Source: Bacteroidota bacterium
GTDB lineage: Bacteria > Bacteroidota > Bacteroidia > Sphingobacteriales > Sphingobacteriaceae
DNA: 64,000 bases
Assembly (NCBI GenBank): GCA_013289045.1
Contig: JABDAU010000007.1
Location: forward strand, 908 to 64,907
Direction of reading: 5' to 3'
This document shows, in pieces, positions 43,011 to 51,551 of this stretch. The position numbers and the translations under genes are program-made. Below the pieces are notes generated by a model. That model saw only the letters and a list, made by a program, of their open reading frames with translations, was not told where the DNA came from and searched no databases. The number at the start of each line of letters is the position of its first letter. The first letter of the stretch is position 1.

Positions 43011-44021
43011 ATGATAAAATGGGACAAGCGAACGACCCAATTACGGGATGCACTTGCAATGCTGATACCACTTTCCGGTATGGCGATGGCGATGTTGGAA
43101 GAAGCAAATATTGACTTTATCATGATTAATTTTGATGGTGGCCCATTGGTTATGTGGACGAATATCCTTCGCTATTGCAATGCAACTGAAAGTACCGATC
43201 ATTTGGTGGACATCGTTTTGGGCCATTTCCCAGGTAACCCTTACCTCTTAGCTTTTAAGGAGCAGGGATTACAAGACTATAGTTTGGGACCCAATATCAG
43301 GAGGATCAATTGGAAAGCAGGTTTGGAGCCTGATACCAAAGAAAAAATTACAGGCGCAAAAAGTACATTATTACCCATTAGCTTTTTGGAAACTGGATTG
43401 AGAATTGCCCGAGCGGTATGCCGCGTATCTGTACCAACTGAAAATGCAATAGAGTTAGGATCTGGTTTTCTTATTGACAATAACCTTATGATCACTAATA
43501 ACCATGTACTGCCAGATAAAGAGAGGGCACGGTTGGCTACTCTTTCCTTTGATTACGAGTTGGGTGAGAACAGATTGCCCCGGAAAGAGACAACTTACAA
43601 ACTTGACCCTGATCACATCTTTGAAACCGATATTGATGCGGATTTTACAGTTGTAAGTGTTAACAGTGGCGATGCTAATCTCAAATTTGGAAGTATTTTA
43701 TTAAAACCTGTTAATGTAAAAAAAGGGGATTTCGTCAATATTGTCCAGCATCCAGGAGGGGGATATAAACAAATCGGTCTGTATCATAACGTAGTCAGCT
43801 ATGCGAATGATGATATTATCCAATATCTTACGGATACCGAACCCGGTTCTTCGGGTTCTCCCGTATTCAATTCGGATTGGGCGGTCGTAGCTCTGCATCA
43901 CAGTGGTGGCATGTTAGTCGAACCGGGTCTGCCTTACCGCCTACTTCGCAATGAAGGCATTAACATCAACAAGATTATTAACCTTATCAACAAGCTTGGA
44001 TTAAATGACGCTACCCAATAA
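43011..44021 (+). CDS. EAD1-like domain fused to a trypsin-like serine protease
   Basis: 336 aa. Residues about 8-82 resemble effector-associated domain 1 (QLRDALAMLIP, then MLEEANIDF, ending HFPGNPYLLAF). EADs are helical adaptor domains that recruit effectors to STAND receptors by like-like contact. Residues about 130-320 are a trypsin-fold protease with triad His165 (ITNNHVLPD), Asp211 (DADFTVVSV) and Ser281 (PGSSGSPVF). No signal peptide, so cytoplasmic. It overlaps the SIR2-like gene by 17 bp. The protease would cleave host or phage proteins once activated. Confidence 0.82.
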   Translation: MIKWDKRTTQLRDALAMLIPLSGMAMAMLEEANIDFIMINFDGGPLVMWTNILRYCNATESTDHLVDIVLGHFPGNPYLLAFKEQGLQDYSLGPNIRRINWKAGLEPDTKEKITGAKSTLLPISFLETGLRIARAVCRVSVPTENAIELGSGFLIDNNLMITNNHVLPDKERARLATLSFDYELGENRLPRKETTYKLDPDHIFETDIDADFTVVSVNSGDANLKFGSILLKPVNVKKGDFVNIVQHPGGGYKQIGLYHNVVSYANDDIIQYLTDTEPGSSGSPVFNSDWAVVALHHSGGMLVEPGLPYRLLRNEGININKIINLINKLGLNDATQ

Positions 44022-45111
44022 AATTAAATATGCACTAATCGATCTTGGGAGTCGATTAATCAGAGAACAGGGCACGTTGCGCGCAATTTTGGATGAAGCC
44101 GGCATCGACTATAGTGATATCGAGTTGGAAGGCTCTATGAAGGCAGTCTGGAATAATTTAGTTTCGGCGCTATCGTTCGATCAGGTCGAATCCTTGCTGT
44201 TCGTTTTGACTGAGAGATATCCGGGTAACACCGATATTAGTGCCTTTGTTGAAAATCTTGACAGAGGTAATATAGTCAATTTAATGGCGCACCTCGTGGA
44301 TATTATTAAAGCAAAAGAATGTGTGCTTTTTCTTGGCCCATGGTTTTTGACCTGCTTAGAGGAACAGATGCAATATCCTTTTTACAAGTATTTTTCAGGT
44401 AAACTGGCAGATAAACTAACACAAAATCATATCTATTATGACCATGCCCAGCGCAGAAACCTCAGCTATATTATTGACCGTTACGAAACCAAAGAGCGGT
44501 TTGCTACAGTCGATACTCAAAATGAAGCGCTTACGGCATATCGAGAAGGCCGCCCATCCGACATTTTCTATAGACAGGTTTTTTCACTCAAATTTCCACT
44601 CATAATCAATACCAATCCGGATATGATATTGCCAGATTTATTTGGGAATAACTGCCATTTTGATTATTACGATATTACTAATAACCCGGATGAACGTAAT
44701 ATCCAATCACAAATGCTTTCCAGTTCGGAGGATAATAAAACAATTGTTTATAATATTTACGGGTCTTTTAAAAATCAGCGTTCGGTTTTGTTAACAGAAA
44801 AAGATGCTGTAAATTTTACAAAGAAAATTTATAGTAGTCAGGAAGGAATTCCTGATGCTTTAAAGTCAATCATACGTGAGCGCTATGGAATTTTTCTTGG
44901 CTTTGATTTCCGGGAATGGCATTTTAAGATATTGTTTGATGTACTGGATTTGAAAAACAAACCTGGCAATTATTGTTTTGTCGAAACGTATATGAACGTT
45001 ATGGAACACGATCAGGAGTATTACGAGCGATATTACCACATGACATTTATCAAGAATGATATTTTGAAAATGTTTGATCAACTAAAACAGAAGGCTTATG
45101 GCAACAGTTAA
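44005..45111 (+). CDS. EAD1-like domain fused to a SIR2-like domain
   Basis: 368 aa. Residues about 5-82 are the same adaptor type as in the previous gene (ALIDLGSRLI, ILDEAGIDYSDI, RYPGNTDISAF). The rest is SIR2-like: glycine motif VLFLGPWFLT (107-115), LIINTNPDMILPD with Asn204, IVYNIYGSF at 247-255, and YGIFLGFDFREW for the final Rossmann strand. Canonical SIR2 has His in LHGS; here Tyr252 takes that place, so NAD hydrolysis may be lost or may use other residues. It overlaps the STAND gene by 14 bp. Confidence 0.8.
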   Translation: MTLPNKIKYALIDLGSRLIREQGTLRAILDEAGIDYSDIELEGSMKAVWNNLVSALSFDQVESLLFVLTERYPGNTDISAFVENLDRGNIVNLMAHLVDIIKAKECVLFLGPWFLTCLEEQMQYPFYKYFSGKLADKLTQNHIYYDHAQRRNLSYIIDRYETKERFATVDTQNEALTAYREGRPSDIFYRQVFSLKFPLIINTNPDMILPDLFGNNCHFDYYDITNNPDERNIQSQMLSSSEDNKTIVYNIYGSFKNQRSVLLTEKDAVNFTKKIYSSQEGIPDALKSIIRERYGIFLGFDFREWHFKILFDVLDLKNKPGNYCFVETYMNVMEHDQEYYERYYHMTFIKNDILKMFDQLKQKAYGNS

Positions 45112-48100
45112 ACGCGGAGAGCCCCGTGATCGCTATCCCGGCTTGCGTTCATTTACAAAGCATGATGCCGATCTTTTTTTTGGGCGAGATAGGCAACTTT
45201 CCGCCTTTACACAAATGGTCATAAATAACAGGGTGAGCGTAGTCTTCGGCACCTCGGGAGTGGGTAAAAGTTCTCTGTTGAACACTGTATTTGAAAAGGA
45301 AAAGGCGCTGACCAAATTTATGCCGGTGATGATTCGCCTAACAGCCGCGCATTTGCCAGCGACGTTTACTCCAAATCAATCTCCAAACGTACAAATCATA
45401 AGGAAAAACCTGGATAGCGAATTAAGTACGCGGAAAGACGGCATGCCAGCCAAAGGTATTTTATTTAATCAGCAACAGCCTGGTCTTTGGGAGTATGTAA
45501 AATTAGCTGATCTTAAACTTAAAAGCACTTCCCCTGAACGAACATTGGTATTGGTTTTCGACCAGTTCGAAGAATTTTTTTATCATTTTCATGATGACCA
45601 ACTAAACTTTTTCGCACAGCTTGCTGAAGTCTGTCACGAAGCACCTCCTGTACGTATTTTGGATTGGATTGGCAAAATCCGAGATACGGATAGAACCGAC
45701 CAGCAGTTAGATTGGTATACCCAGCCCGATATCCGTATAGTATTTTCCATCCGTGCAGATAAACTTTCGCTACTTAATACCGTTAGCGCATATGTTCCGC
45801 AAATTCTTTACAATCGCCTCGAATTGAAGCCATTTACAGTAGAAAACGCAAGACAGGCTATCATTCGTCCAGCGGCATTGTCCAACGAAGACCTTCGTTA
45901 TACATCACCGCCTATCCAAATTGCTGACATCGTAATTGAGCGAATCCTCAAGGACTTGAGTAATCCCGCCGGAGAAATTGAGGGTAGTTTTTTACAAATC
46001 GTATGTTATTATATTGAAACGCAGGTAAAGACACTCTTAACCGAGCGATTAGACCGAGATGCAATTCTACCTGACCTTCGAGCTACATTTCTTTTTGGCC
46101 AAGAAGAATACGATCAAGAAATAAATATTGATACCATACTTGATCAATTTTATACTGACCAAATAAACCAGTTGAAGGACCCGGAACTAATACTACTAAC
46201 ACGAAAGGCCATAGAGGATAATCTCACAGATGCCGGTAAACGCACCAATTTGCTTCCCAGTCAGTTTGAACCGGAGTTAGATAACAATAGTCAATTGATT
46301 GAATATCTTCTTAATGCTAGACTTATCCGCACAGAGGCGACCCTACGTGGGATTACTTATGAACTTAGCCATGACAAATTAATTATTCCTGTTGAAAAAG
46401 CTAAGCGTATCCGCCAAGAACATGAAGCATTTAGAGAACAGACCCGACAACTTCAATTGGAGACGCAGCAAAAGGAACATGAACTAGAAGTTAAACGCGC
46501 CGAGTTGGAAAAAGAGGCTGAACTGAAGCGACTTGCGGAAGAAGAGCGTGAGAAAGCAAAGAAACAGGCGCAACTTGCCGAACAAAGCAAACAGCATGCG
46601 ATCGCTGCGGAAAAAATTGCTTTACGCGCCAAAGTACGCGCAGAGCAGTGGCGTCGAGTGTTGCTTTTTATTACGTGCTTCAGCTTCATTTTATGTGCTG
46701 TCGTGGGCTATATTTCAGCACTTTCCAGTATGGCAAAAAATGACAATCTCAATTATCAGGCTGAAGATTTTTATAATCAAAACAATCATTATTTTGCTTT
46801 CAAGATTTGGCAGACTTTTTTGAGCGATGCTTGGTTTGGTAAAAAGGATAGTATTCGTAAGATACTCAATACGAGGACCTTCTACGATATTTCTGGTGGG
46901 GAAAATATACGACAGTTCAATAACGGGCGATTTGCCGTTCATTACAAGGATAATAGTATCCTACTTTGGCGTCCCAGTAATAGCCTGAGTGAACTTTATG
47001 TTACTGAGTTGCCTGATACCAGCGGCAGTGGCGTCAGGAGCGCGGAAAATATGATTGTGTCTGATAATCAACGCTATATCGCCTATCGGAGCGCTACAAA
47101 CGGTGAAATATATGTTTATGATGATCAAATCCACAAAACCATTTCAATACCCGGTTCAAAGCTGGCCACTTTAAGCGATAATCCGCAGATACATAAAAGA
47201 AATGAGAATATCCAAGACTTTAAAATGGACTTTCTGCGAGATAACAGTTTTATAGCATATATTAATGCATCAGGAGAAATACTTATATATAACCTCAAAA
47301 CCCATCAAAAACTTCCACAACTAACTGCGGTAGACGCTAGACATGAGTATTTTGGAACAGACATCAGAAATATGTTTTTTATTTCTACGGATGAACATAC
47401 GATAGCAATCAAAAGCCCACTTTCCGAAACACTTTTGCTATATGCGGTCGATGGCGTACAAGCTAAATTGTTAAAATCTATAAACCATATTCGCCAGGTT
47501 TATCAGTCCGAAGGGGGAGACTCATTACTATATAAAAACGACTATAACGATTTATATTACGCGCCATTTTCGACACGGCTGGACACTGATGCTGACCTCA
47601 TTCAGTCTAATGTTGTCGACTTACTTTTATCGCCGGATCACAGCAAGGCGCTCATCCTAAAAAACTCCAAAGAACTAAGTGTATATGATTTTAGCACACA
47701 TACTATTAACTTAAAGATACATGGTAAAAAGTTGTTAAATCGGCTTACGACTATATCCAGAATAGTCAAACTACCTGTAAATAAAAGGATGGCGAAAAAG
47801 ATTGTTTTAGCCAAAAGCATTCCTAAGTTGAACAAAATTGTTAGATGGGCCAACCGAAGCGATCGTTTTACCTTCAAAAGCACCAGTGGAATCGTTTTTG
47901 AGATAGACTTAACTAAAGGCCAATCCTATTTTCTTTTTGATGAGCAAAATAATTTTGGTGCCCTCACGACTGCGGAAGGCTACGATTATGTGCTTTCTCC
48001 AGATGGCCGAAAATGTGCATTTATTGGAGTCGACGGAGATCTCCACGTTGTCCTGACCACTGGCGATACGGCGCAAAAGGTTACTGGAGCACGTCTCAAT

Positions 48101-48466
48101 ATGGTCAAGCGACGTAGTTCTGCTTATGCCACCCTATATAATTTGGATGGTGTTATAAGGTTTGACCAACAAAGCGACCATCTTGCAGTGATCACTAATT
48201 TTGATATCAACCGGAATGATCTTAATATTTATAACTTTAATACGCAAAAGTTTGAACATCCCCCTTTTGAAGCTACTTCGATAGGCACAATTTTTACAGA
48301 CCGTTATATACAACTAATCAACGAATTCGGAAATACTGACGGTATCATGTTCTTCAATGGTCAACGAAGGACTTTCGACTATTATGCCAAATTGTATCCC
48401 GCATTTTCCAATGACCTGAAATCTAGGTTTTCCAACGACATTTTAAAATACCCTGGTACCCGATGA
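45098..48466 (+). CDS. Membrane-anchored STAND NTPase (nSTAND1-type) with C-terminal repeat domain
   Basis: 1122 aa. After RYPGLRSFTKHDADLFFGRD comes Walker A GTSGVGKS at 51-58, Walker B LVLVFDQFEEFF with Asp155, then a helical extension with the conserved ELSHDKLIIPVEKAK. A charged coiled coil (about 430-515) leads to one membrane segment (about 522-543). The remaining ~570 residues are beta-rich and may form a propeller-like sensor outside or at the membrane. STAND NTPases are signal-activated switches that oligomerise and trigger effectors. No EAD is present in this protein. It shares overlaps of 14 and 4 bp with its neighbours. Confidence 0.82.
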   Translation: MATVKRGEPRDRYPGLRSFTKHDADLFFGRDRQLSAFTQMVINNRVSVVFGTSGVGKSSLLNTVFEKEKALTKFMPVMIRLTAAHLPATFTPNQSPNVQIIRKNLDSELSTRKDGMPAKGILFNQQQPGLWEYVKLADLKLKSTSPERTLVLVFDQFEEFFYHFHDDQLNFFAQLAEVCHEAPPVRILDWIGKIRDTDRTDQQLDWYTQPDIRIVFSIRADKLSLLNTVSAYVPQILYNRLELKPFTVENARQAIIRPAALSNEDLRYTSPPIQIADIVIERILKDLSNPAGEIEGSFLQIVCYYIETQVKTLLTERLDRDAILPDLRATFLFGQEEYDQEINIDTILDQFYTDQINQLKDPELILLTRKAIEDNLTDAGKRTNLLPSQFEPELDNNSQLIEYLLNARLIRTEATLRGITYELSHDKLIIPVEKAKRIRQEHEAFREQTRQLQLETQQKEHELEVKRAELEKEAELKRLAEEEREKAKKQAQLAEQSKQHAIAAEKIALRAKVRAEQWRRVLLFITCFSFILCAVVGYISALSSMAKNDNLNYQAEDFYNQNNHYFAFKIWQTFLSDAWFGKKDSIRKILNTRTFYDISGGENIRQFNNGRFAVHYKDNSILLWRPSNSLSELYVTELPDTSGSGVRSAENMIVSDNQRYIAYRSATNGEIYVYDDQIHKTISIPGSKLATLSDNPQIHKRNENIQDFKMDFLRDNSFIAYINASGEILIYNLKTHQKLPQLTAVDARHEYFGTDIRNMFFISTDEHTIAIKSPLSETLLLYAVDGVQAKLLKSINHIRQVYQSEGGDSLLYKNDYNDLYYAPFSTRLDTDADLIQSNVVDLLLSPDHSKALILKNSKELSVYDFSTHTINLKIHGKKLLNRLTTISRIVKLPVNKRMAKKIVLAKSIPKLNKIVRWANRSDRFTFKSTSGIVFEIDLTKGQSYFLFDEQNNFGALTTAEGYDYVLSPDGRKCAFIGVDGDLHVVLTTGDTAQKVTGARLNMVKRRSSAYATLYNLDGVIRFDQQSDHLAVITNFDINRNDLNIYNFNTQKFEHPPFEATSIGTIFTDRYIQLINEFGNTDGIMFFNGQRRTFDYYAKLYPAFSNDLKSRFSNDILKYPGTR

Positions 48467-49074
48467 GTAAAACGCCCAAAATAAACCTTTACCTTTTTAT
48501 ACTGATTGCCCTGACTATTCTCATTTCCGCAAATTGGCATAACCTGACTTCTTTGAACAGCATGGCGGCAAGGCCGTGGGTACAAGTCACAATCTATTTT
48601 CTATTTACATTTTTAATTTTTTTAAGTGCAAAACGTGTTGTTGCCGGCGAGAGTCACAGTTTTAAAAAAGGGAGTAATGAGCTCCAGGATTTTTTTTATA
48701 GCTGGTATCGTGCAGATGGAAAAATTTCCATATTTTGTTCTGATTTTAAATGGATCGAACATGATCCGGATAAACGTGTACTGACGGCATTATGCAGTAA
48801 AAGGCATGAGGCTTCGGTTTTTATTAAAAATATACAACACCCGCTGGTGCAAATTTTGCGGGAGAATGATGTGCAAATTTATCAGGTGTATCCGGACATG
48901 CATTGTAATTTTCGTTTCTCAATAAATGAACATAATGGGCAAGACAAAATCATTCTTCGCTCCGTATCTTCACGTAAACAAGTTAGTTTTATCGAGACGG
49001 ATTCCTCTAGAGATCCCCATCTGATAAATCTCGCAAAAGATTTGTTATTTTATTGTAGCCAATCCGCCAAATGA
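48463..49074 (+). CDS. Two-TM protein of the STAND operon
   Basis: 203 aa. Two membrane segments (about residues 8-25 and 41-59) and a cytoplasmic C-terminal domain. The pattern ADGKISIFCSDFKWI, an ALCSKRHEASVFI helix, then LVQILRENDVQIYQV and a RFSINE strand weakly recalls phospholipase D-like folds, but no HxK motif is visible. It overlaps both neighbours by 4 bp. Function unknown; an effector or anchor at the membrane is the simplest guess. Confidence 0.65.
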   Translation: MSKTPKINLYLFILIALTILISANWHNLTSLNSMAARPWVQVTIYFLFTFLIFLSAKRVVAGESHSFKKGSNELQDFFYSWYRADGKISIFCSDFKWIEHDPDKRVLTALCSKRHEASVFIKNIQHPLVQILRENDVQIYQVYPDMHCNFRFSINEHNGQDKIILRSVSSRKQVSFIETDSSRDPHLINLAKDLLFYCSQSAK

Positions 49075-49787
49075 ACAACATCTTTTATACTATAGCAAAT
49101 GAATGGGGGCAAAATGCGGAAAATAGGCATAAGGAATTATTAAGCGGCAGCGACCAGAGTTATTATAGTCAGATTATTCCCCATACATTTCAATACCTTA
49201 ATTCTGTTTCGTCGTTTGGAATGGAAATTTTGGACGTTGGTTGTGGTTTAGGGTATATAACTGGAAGTGCGCATCAAGCTGGATATCGAATCACTGGATT
49301 AGACATGTCTAGTGATTGTCTTTACTATGCTAGAAAACAATTTTCTGAGATTAATTTTATAGAGGCTAACCTGTTATCTTACCAAAATGCGACATCAAAG
49401 CAATATGATATCTGCTTAGCTATAATGATGTTTCATAATAGCCCTGACTTGTCGGCAAATCTTTCAGCGTTGTTTCAATTATTAAAGCCAGGTGGCTTTG
49501 CTTTTATAGGCATACCACATCCGCGTAATTGGATTAAAAAATTTGACTACATCGATTATTATACTCCATCAGATAGACCAGAACACTTGTATAAGGTTCC
49601 ATTTAAAATTAAAAATGGCATCGTACATCCTGCTAAAATATCCTATTTTCACCGTACTATTGAAACTTATTTACAACAAATCAATCTTTCAGGCTTGCGT
49701 ATTGAATGTATACACGAAAAAGGGGGATCTTTAACACAAAACGCCGATTTGCTTTTCTTCCATCTAAAAAAAGCTGATATACTTTGA
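49071..49787 (+). CDS. Class I SAM-dependent methyltransferase of the STAND operon
   Basis: 238 aa. AdoMet motif I EILDVGCGLGYITG (about 52-65), acidic residue at the end of strand 2 (ITGLDMS), and the post-catalytic LLKPGGFAFIGIPHP. The family methylates small molecules or proteins; the substrate is not readable from sequence. It is the last gene of the operon and its start overlaps the two-TM gene by 4 bp, so it was co-inherited with the NTPase. Confidence 0.82.
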   Translation: MNNIFYTIANEWGQNAENRHKELLSGSDQSYYSQIIPHTFQYLNSVSSFGMEILDVGCGLGYITGSAHQAGYRITGLDMSSDCLYYARKQFSEINFIEANLLSYQNATSKQYDICLAIMMFHNSPDLSANLSALFQLLKPGGFAFIGIPHPRNWIKKFDYIDYYTPSDRPEHLYKVPFKIKNGIVHPAKISYFHRTIETYLQQINLSGLRIECIHEKGGSLTQNADLLFFHLKKADIL

Positions 49788-49840
49788 TATAGCAGCTTAT
49801 AATAATAAATTATTCGCTGAAATAAATAAAGTACGACACA

Positions 49841-49852
49841 GGGCTCGAACCC
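49841..49852 (-). other. tRNA T-arm-like scar (candidate att fragment)
   Basis: On the minus strand this reads GGGTTCGAGCCC followed by TGTGTCG, like the T arm and 3' end of a tRNA. No matching acceptor or anticodon arm is present, so it is not a tRNA gene. Such 3' tRNA fragments mark integration sites of mobile elements. Confidence 0.3.
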
Positions 49853-49971
49853 AAATGTGTTATTGATAATGTAATTGGTTTGCGATCTTATTAACCATCT
49901 TCTCCAAAATTTGCAATATTTTTAAGCGTGGTCATTAATTGATGTGTAAACCACCCGGCCTCGCACCCGTT

Positions 49972-50001
49972 AAGCCTTTCATGAAAATGGGAGGCTTTTT
50001 T
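49972..50001 (+). terminator. Rho-independent terminator
   Basis: Stem AAGCCTTTCAT / ATGGGAGGCTT (11 pairs including three G-T) with a GAAA loop, followed by a T run. It lies about 185 bp after the methyltransferase gene and may end the STAND operon. Confidence 0.75.
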
Positions 50002-50572
50002 ATTGCCTGATTCAATGCATTATAAGCTTGCGCAATACTAAGTTTTTAACTTGGTATTGAATATCGCAAAAATTTAAATTTCTGTTTACCAGTTGTTTAT
50101 GCCTGTTTTGTTAGTTCGAGCCCCATCACTTACCTTCACGGGGTGATTTTTATCGAATACTATATTTTTTTATTTAACTAATTGTGTATCTGATAATTGT
50201 GATATTTGTTTGGTTCGATGTCGACGTTGGAAAACAAAATTCGCAGCATATGATGAACTCACATGCTTTTTGAGGGATTTGGGAAACATTAATTATTCAT
50301 TTATTTCCTTTCATTCAACAATATACTTAAAGTAATCGCCGCATTATCAATTAATAATAACAGGAGCGTAAGCCCTTGCTTCTCCCTTTCATAGTATCGT
50401 TATTAAAAATCAGTCATTTTTTAGTAATTTATTGATTATAAGATGATTATGATTTGGCAACTGTTTTGCCTTTCCAGCCCAAAAGGCGGCTTGGGCAAGT
50501 TGTATAAATGTTCAACACTCATGGTTATTCATTCTGCCAGCGCTTTTTAAAGTTTATTAAAACATTTATGCT
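50002..50572. other. Gene-free interval at the element/chromosome junction
   Basis: No plausible ORF on either strand. It includes a second T-arm-like sequence, GTTCGAGCCCC at 50114-50124 on the plus strand, followed by a partial stem-loop ending GGGGTGATTTTT. The rest is AT-rich. It separates the accessory operon from the redox gene cluster. Confidence 0.4.
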
Positions 50573-50881
50573 ATGACCAATTGCCAAACTAAAGCAGAAG
50601 TGATCATTCACCTTCAGGAGAGGGGTTACGACAATGATTTTATTCTAAAAAACGAGAGTGTTCTTTGTGTGCAGCAAAATGAGCTGATTAATCCGGATGG
50701 ATTCGAGATCACAGAGACCTACCGTTTTGACGGGCAGCCTCGTCCCAACGATAATTTTGTAATATATGCCATCAGGGAGATTAATTCTGGTATAAAAGGG
50801 ATATTGATGGCATCCTATGTTACGTTGACCAGCGGCATGTCAATCCATTTGTGGTCAAAGCTGGCTGCTTATCTCAAATAA
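50573..50881 (+). CDS. Small conserved protein (102 aa)
   Basis: Starts MTNCQTKAEVIIHLQERGYD and contains LINPDGFEITETYRFDGQPR and IYAIREINSGIKGILMASYV. It resembles a short conserved Bacteroidetes family often mislabelled as a PRPP-synthetase fragment; no enzyme motif is visible. It lies just upstream of the double TGTGA dyad and the OsmC gene. Confidence 0.65.
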   Translation: MTNCQTKAEVIIHLQERGYDNDFILKNESVLCVQQNELINPDGFEITETYRFDGQPRPNDNFVIYAIREINSGIKGILMASYVTLTSGMSIHLWSKLAAYLK

Positions 50882-50919
50882 AAATCAAACGCGCCGGAAG
50901 CGTATTCCACCATTGAAAA

Positions 50920-50933
50920 GTGACCTACATCAC
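50920..50933. promoter_or_regulatory. Crp/Fnr-type dyad, distal, osmC promoter
   Basis: GTGA-CCTACA-TCAC, matching the Crp/Fnr half-site spacing. Its centre is 37 bp upstream of the centre of the proximal site. Together the two sites form a long inverted repeat (GTGACCTACATCACAT and its complement). Confidence 0.65.
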
Positions 50934-50955
50934 ATAAACGTTGCCCTTCACTGAA

Positions 50956-50971
50956 TGTGATGTAGGTCACA
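50956..50971. promoter_or_regulatory. Crp/Fnr-type dyad, proximal, osmC promoter
   Basis: TGTGA-TGTAGG-TCACA, a perfect Crp-type consensus. Its centre lies 37.5 bp upstream of the G of a TTTG -7-like element (50998-51001), which places it near -43, the position of a class II activator site. Confidence 0.72.
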
Positions 50972-51037
50972 CAGATGCGTGAATTTTCCTCCGGTAATTT
51001 GTCATACAATTTAAAAATCAAATAAAAAAACAACACC

Positions 51038-51457
51038 ATGAAACGTACAGCAAAAGCACATTGGAATGGCAGCCTCAAAGAAGGTAAAGGAGAAATATCT
51101 TCTCAAAGCACCGTCCTTAATCAAACACCTTATTCGTTTAAAACACGGTTCGAGTCAGGTATCGGTACCAATCCCGAAGAGTTGATAGCCTCGGCACACG
51201 CAGGCTGTTTTACCATGTCGGTAAGTGCTGCCCTGGGGCAGTCAGGCTTCACAGCCAACGACTTGAATACCGATGCCACGCTGGAAGTGGATCTGGTAAA
51301 CCTGATGATCACCGGTATTCATCTGGAATTGACAGCATCATTGATCGACGGGGTATCAGCTGAGCTTTTCCAGCAAATCGCAGAAGGCGCCAAAGCCAAT
51401 TGTATTGTAACCAAAGCGCTAAGTGTGCCCATTACTTTAAGTGTTTTATACCAATAA
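51038..51457 (+). CDS. OsmC family peroxiredoxin-like protein, copy 1
   Basis: 139 aa. OsmC/Ohr fold with the redox cysteines in [10 protein letters not shown] and KANCIVTKAL, and the N-terminal [18 protein letters not shown]. These enzymes reduce organic hydroperoxides in the cytoplasm. It has a close paralogue at 61899. The promoter carries two Crp/Fnr-type dyads; a hairpin follows the gene. Confidence 0.9.
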   Translation: MKRTAKAHWNGSLKEGKGEISSQSTVLNQTPYSFKTRFESGIGTNPEELIASAHAGCFTMSVSAALGQSGFTANDLNTDATLEVDLVNLMITGIHLELTASLIDGVSAELFQQIAEGAKANCIVTKALSVPITLSVLYQ

Positions 51458-51470
51458 TAACGCGAATTAA

Positions 51471-51502
51471 TACCAGGTAGTTACAAATTCAACTACTTGG
51501 TA
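51471..51502. terminator. Hairpin after osmC copy 1
   Basis: Stem TACCAGGTAGTT / AACTACTTGGTA (12 pairs, one G-T) with an 8-nt loop, 13 bp after the stop codon. It is followed by AAAGAAT rather than a T run. Confidence 0.6.
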
Positions 51503-51551
51503 AAGAATGGCAGAAGATAGAAACTATATGTGCACCTGAAATGGAAATGGC

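Noticed and set aside
49831-49910. Possible tRNA gene on the minus strand
   Set aside because: The T arm is plausible but the acceptor ends (GAAGATG and GTCGTAC) do not pair and no anticodon arm is formed.
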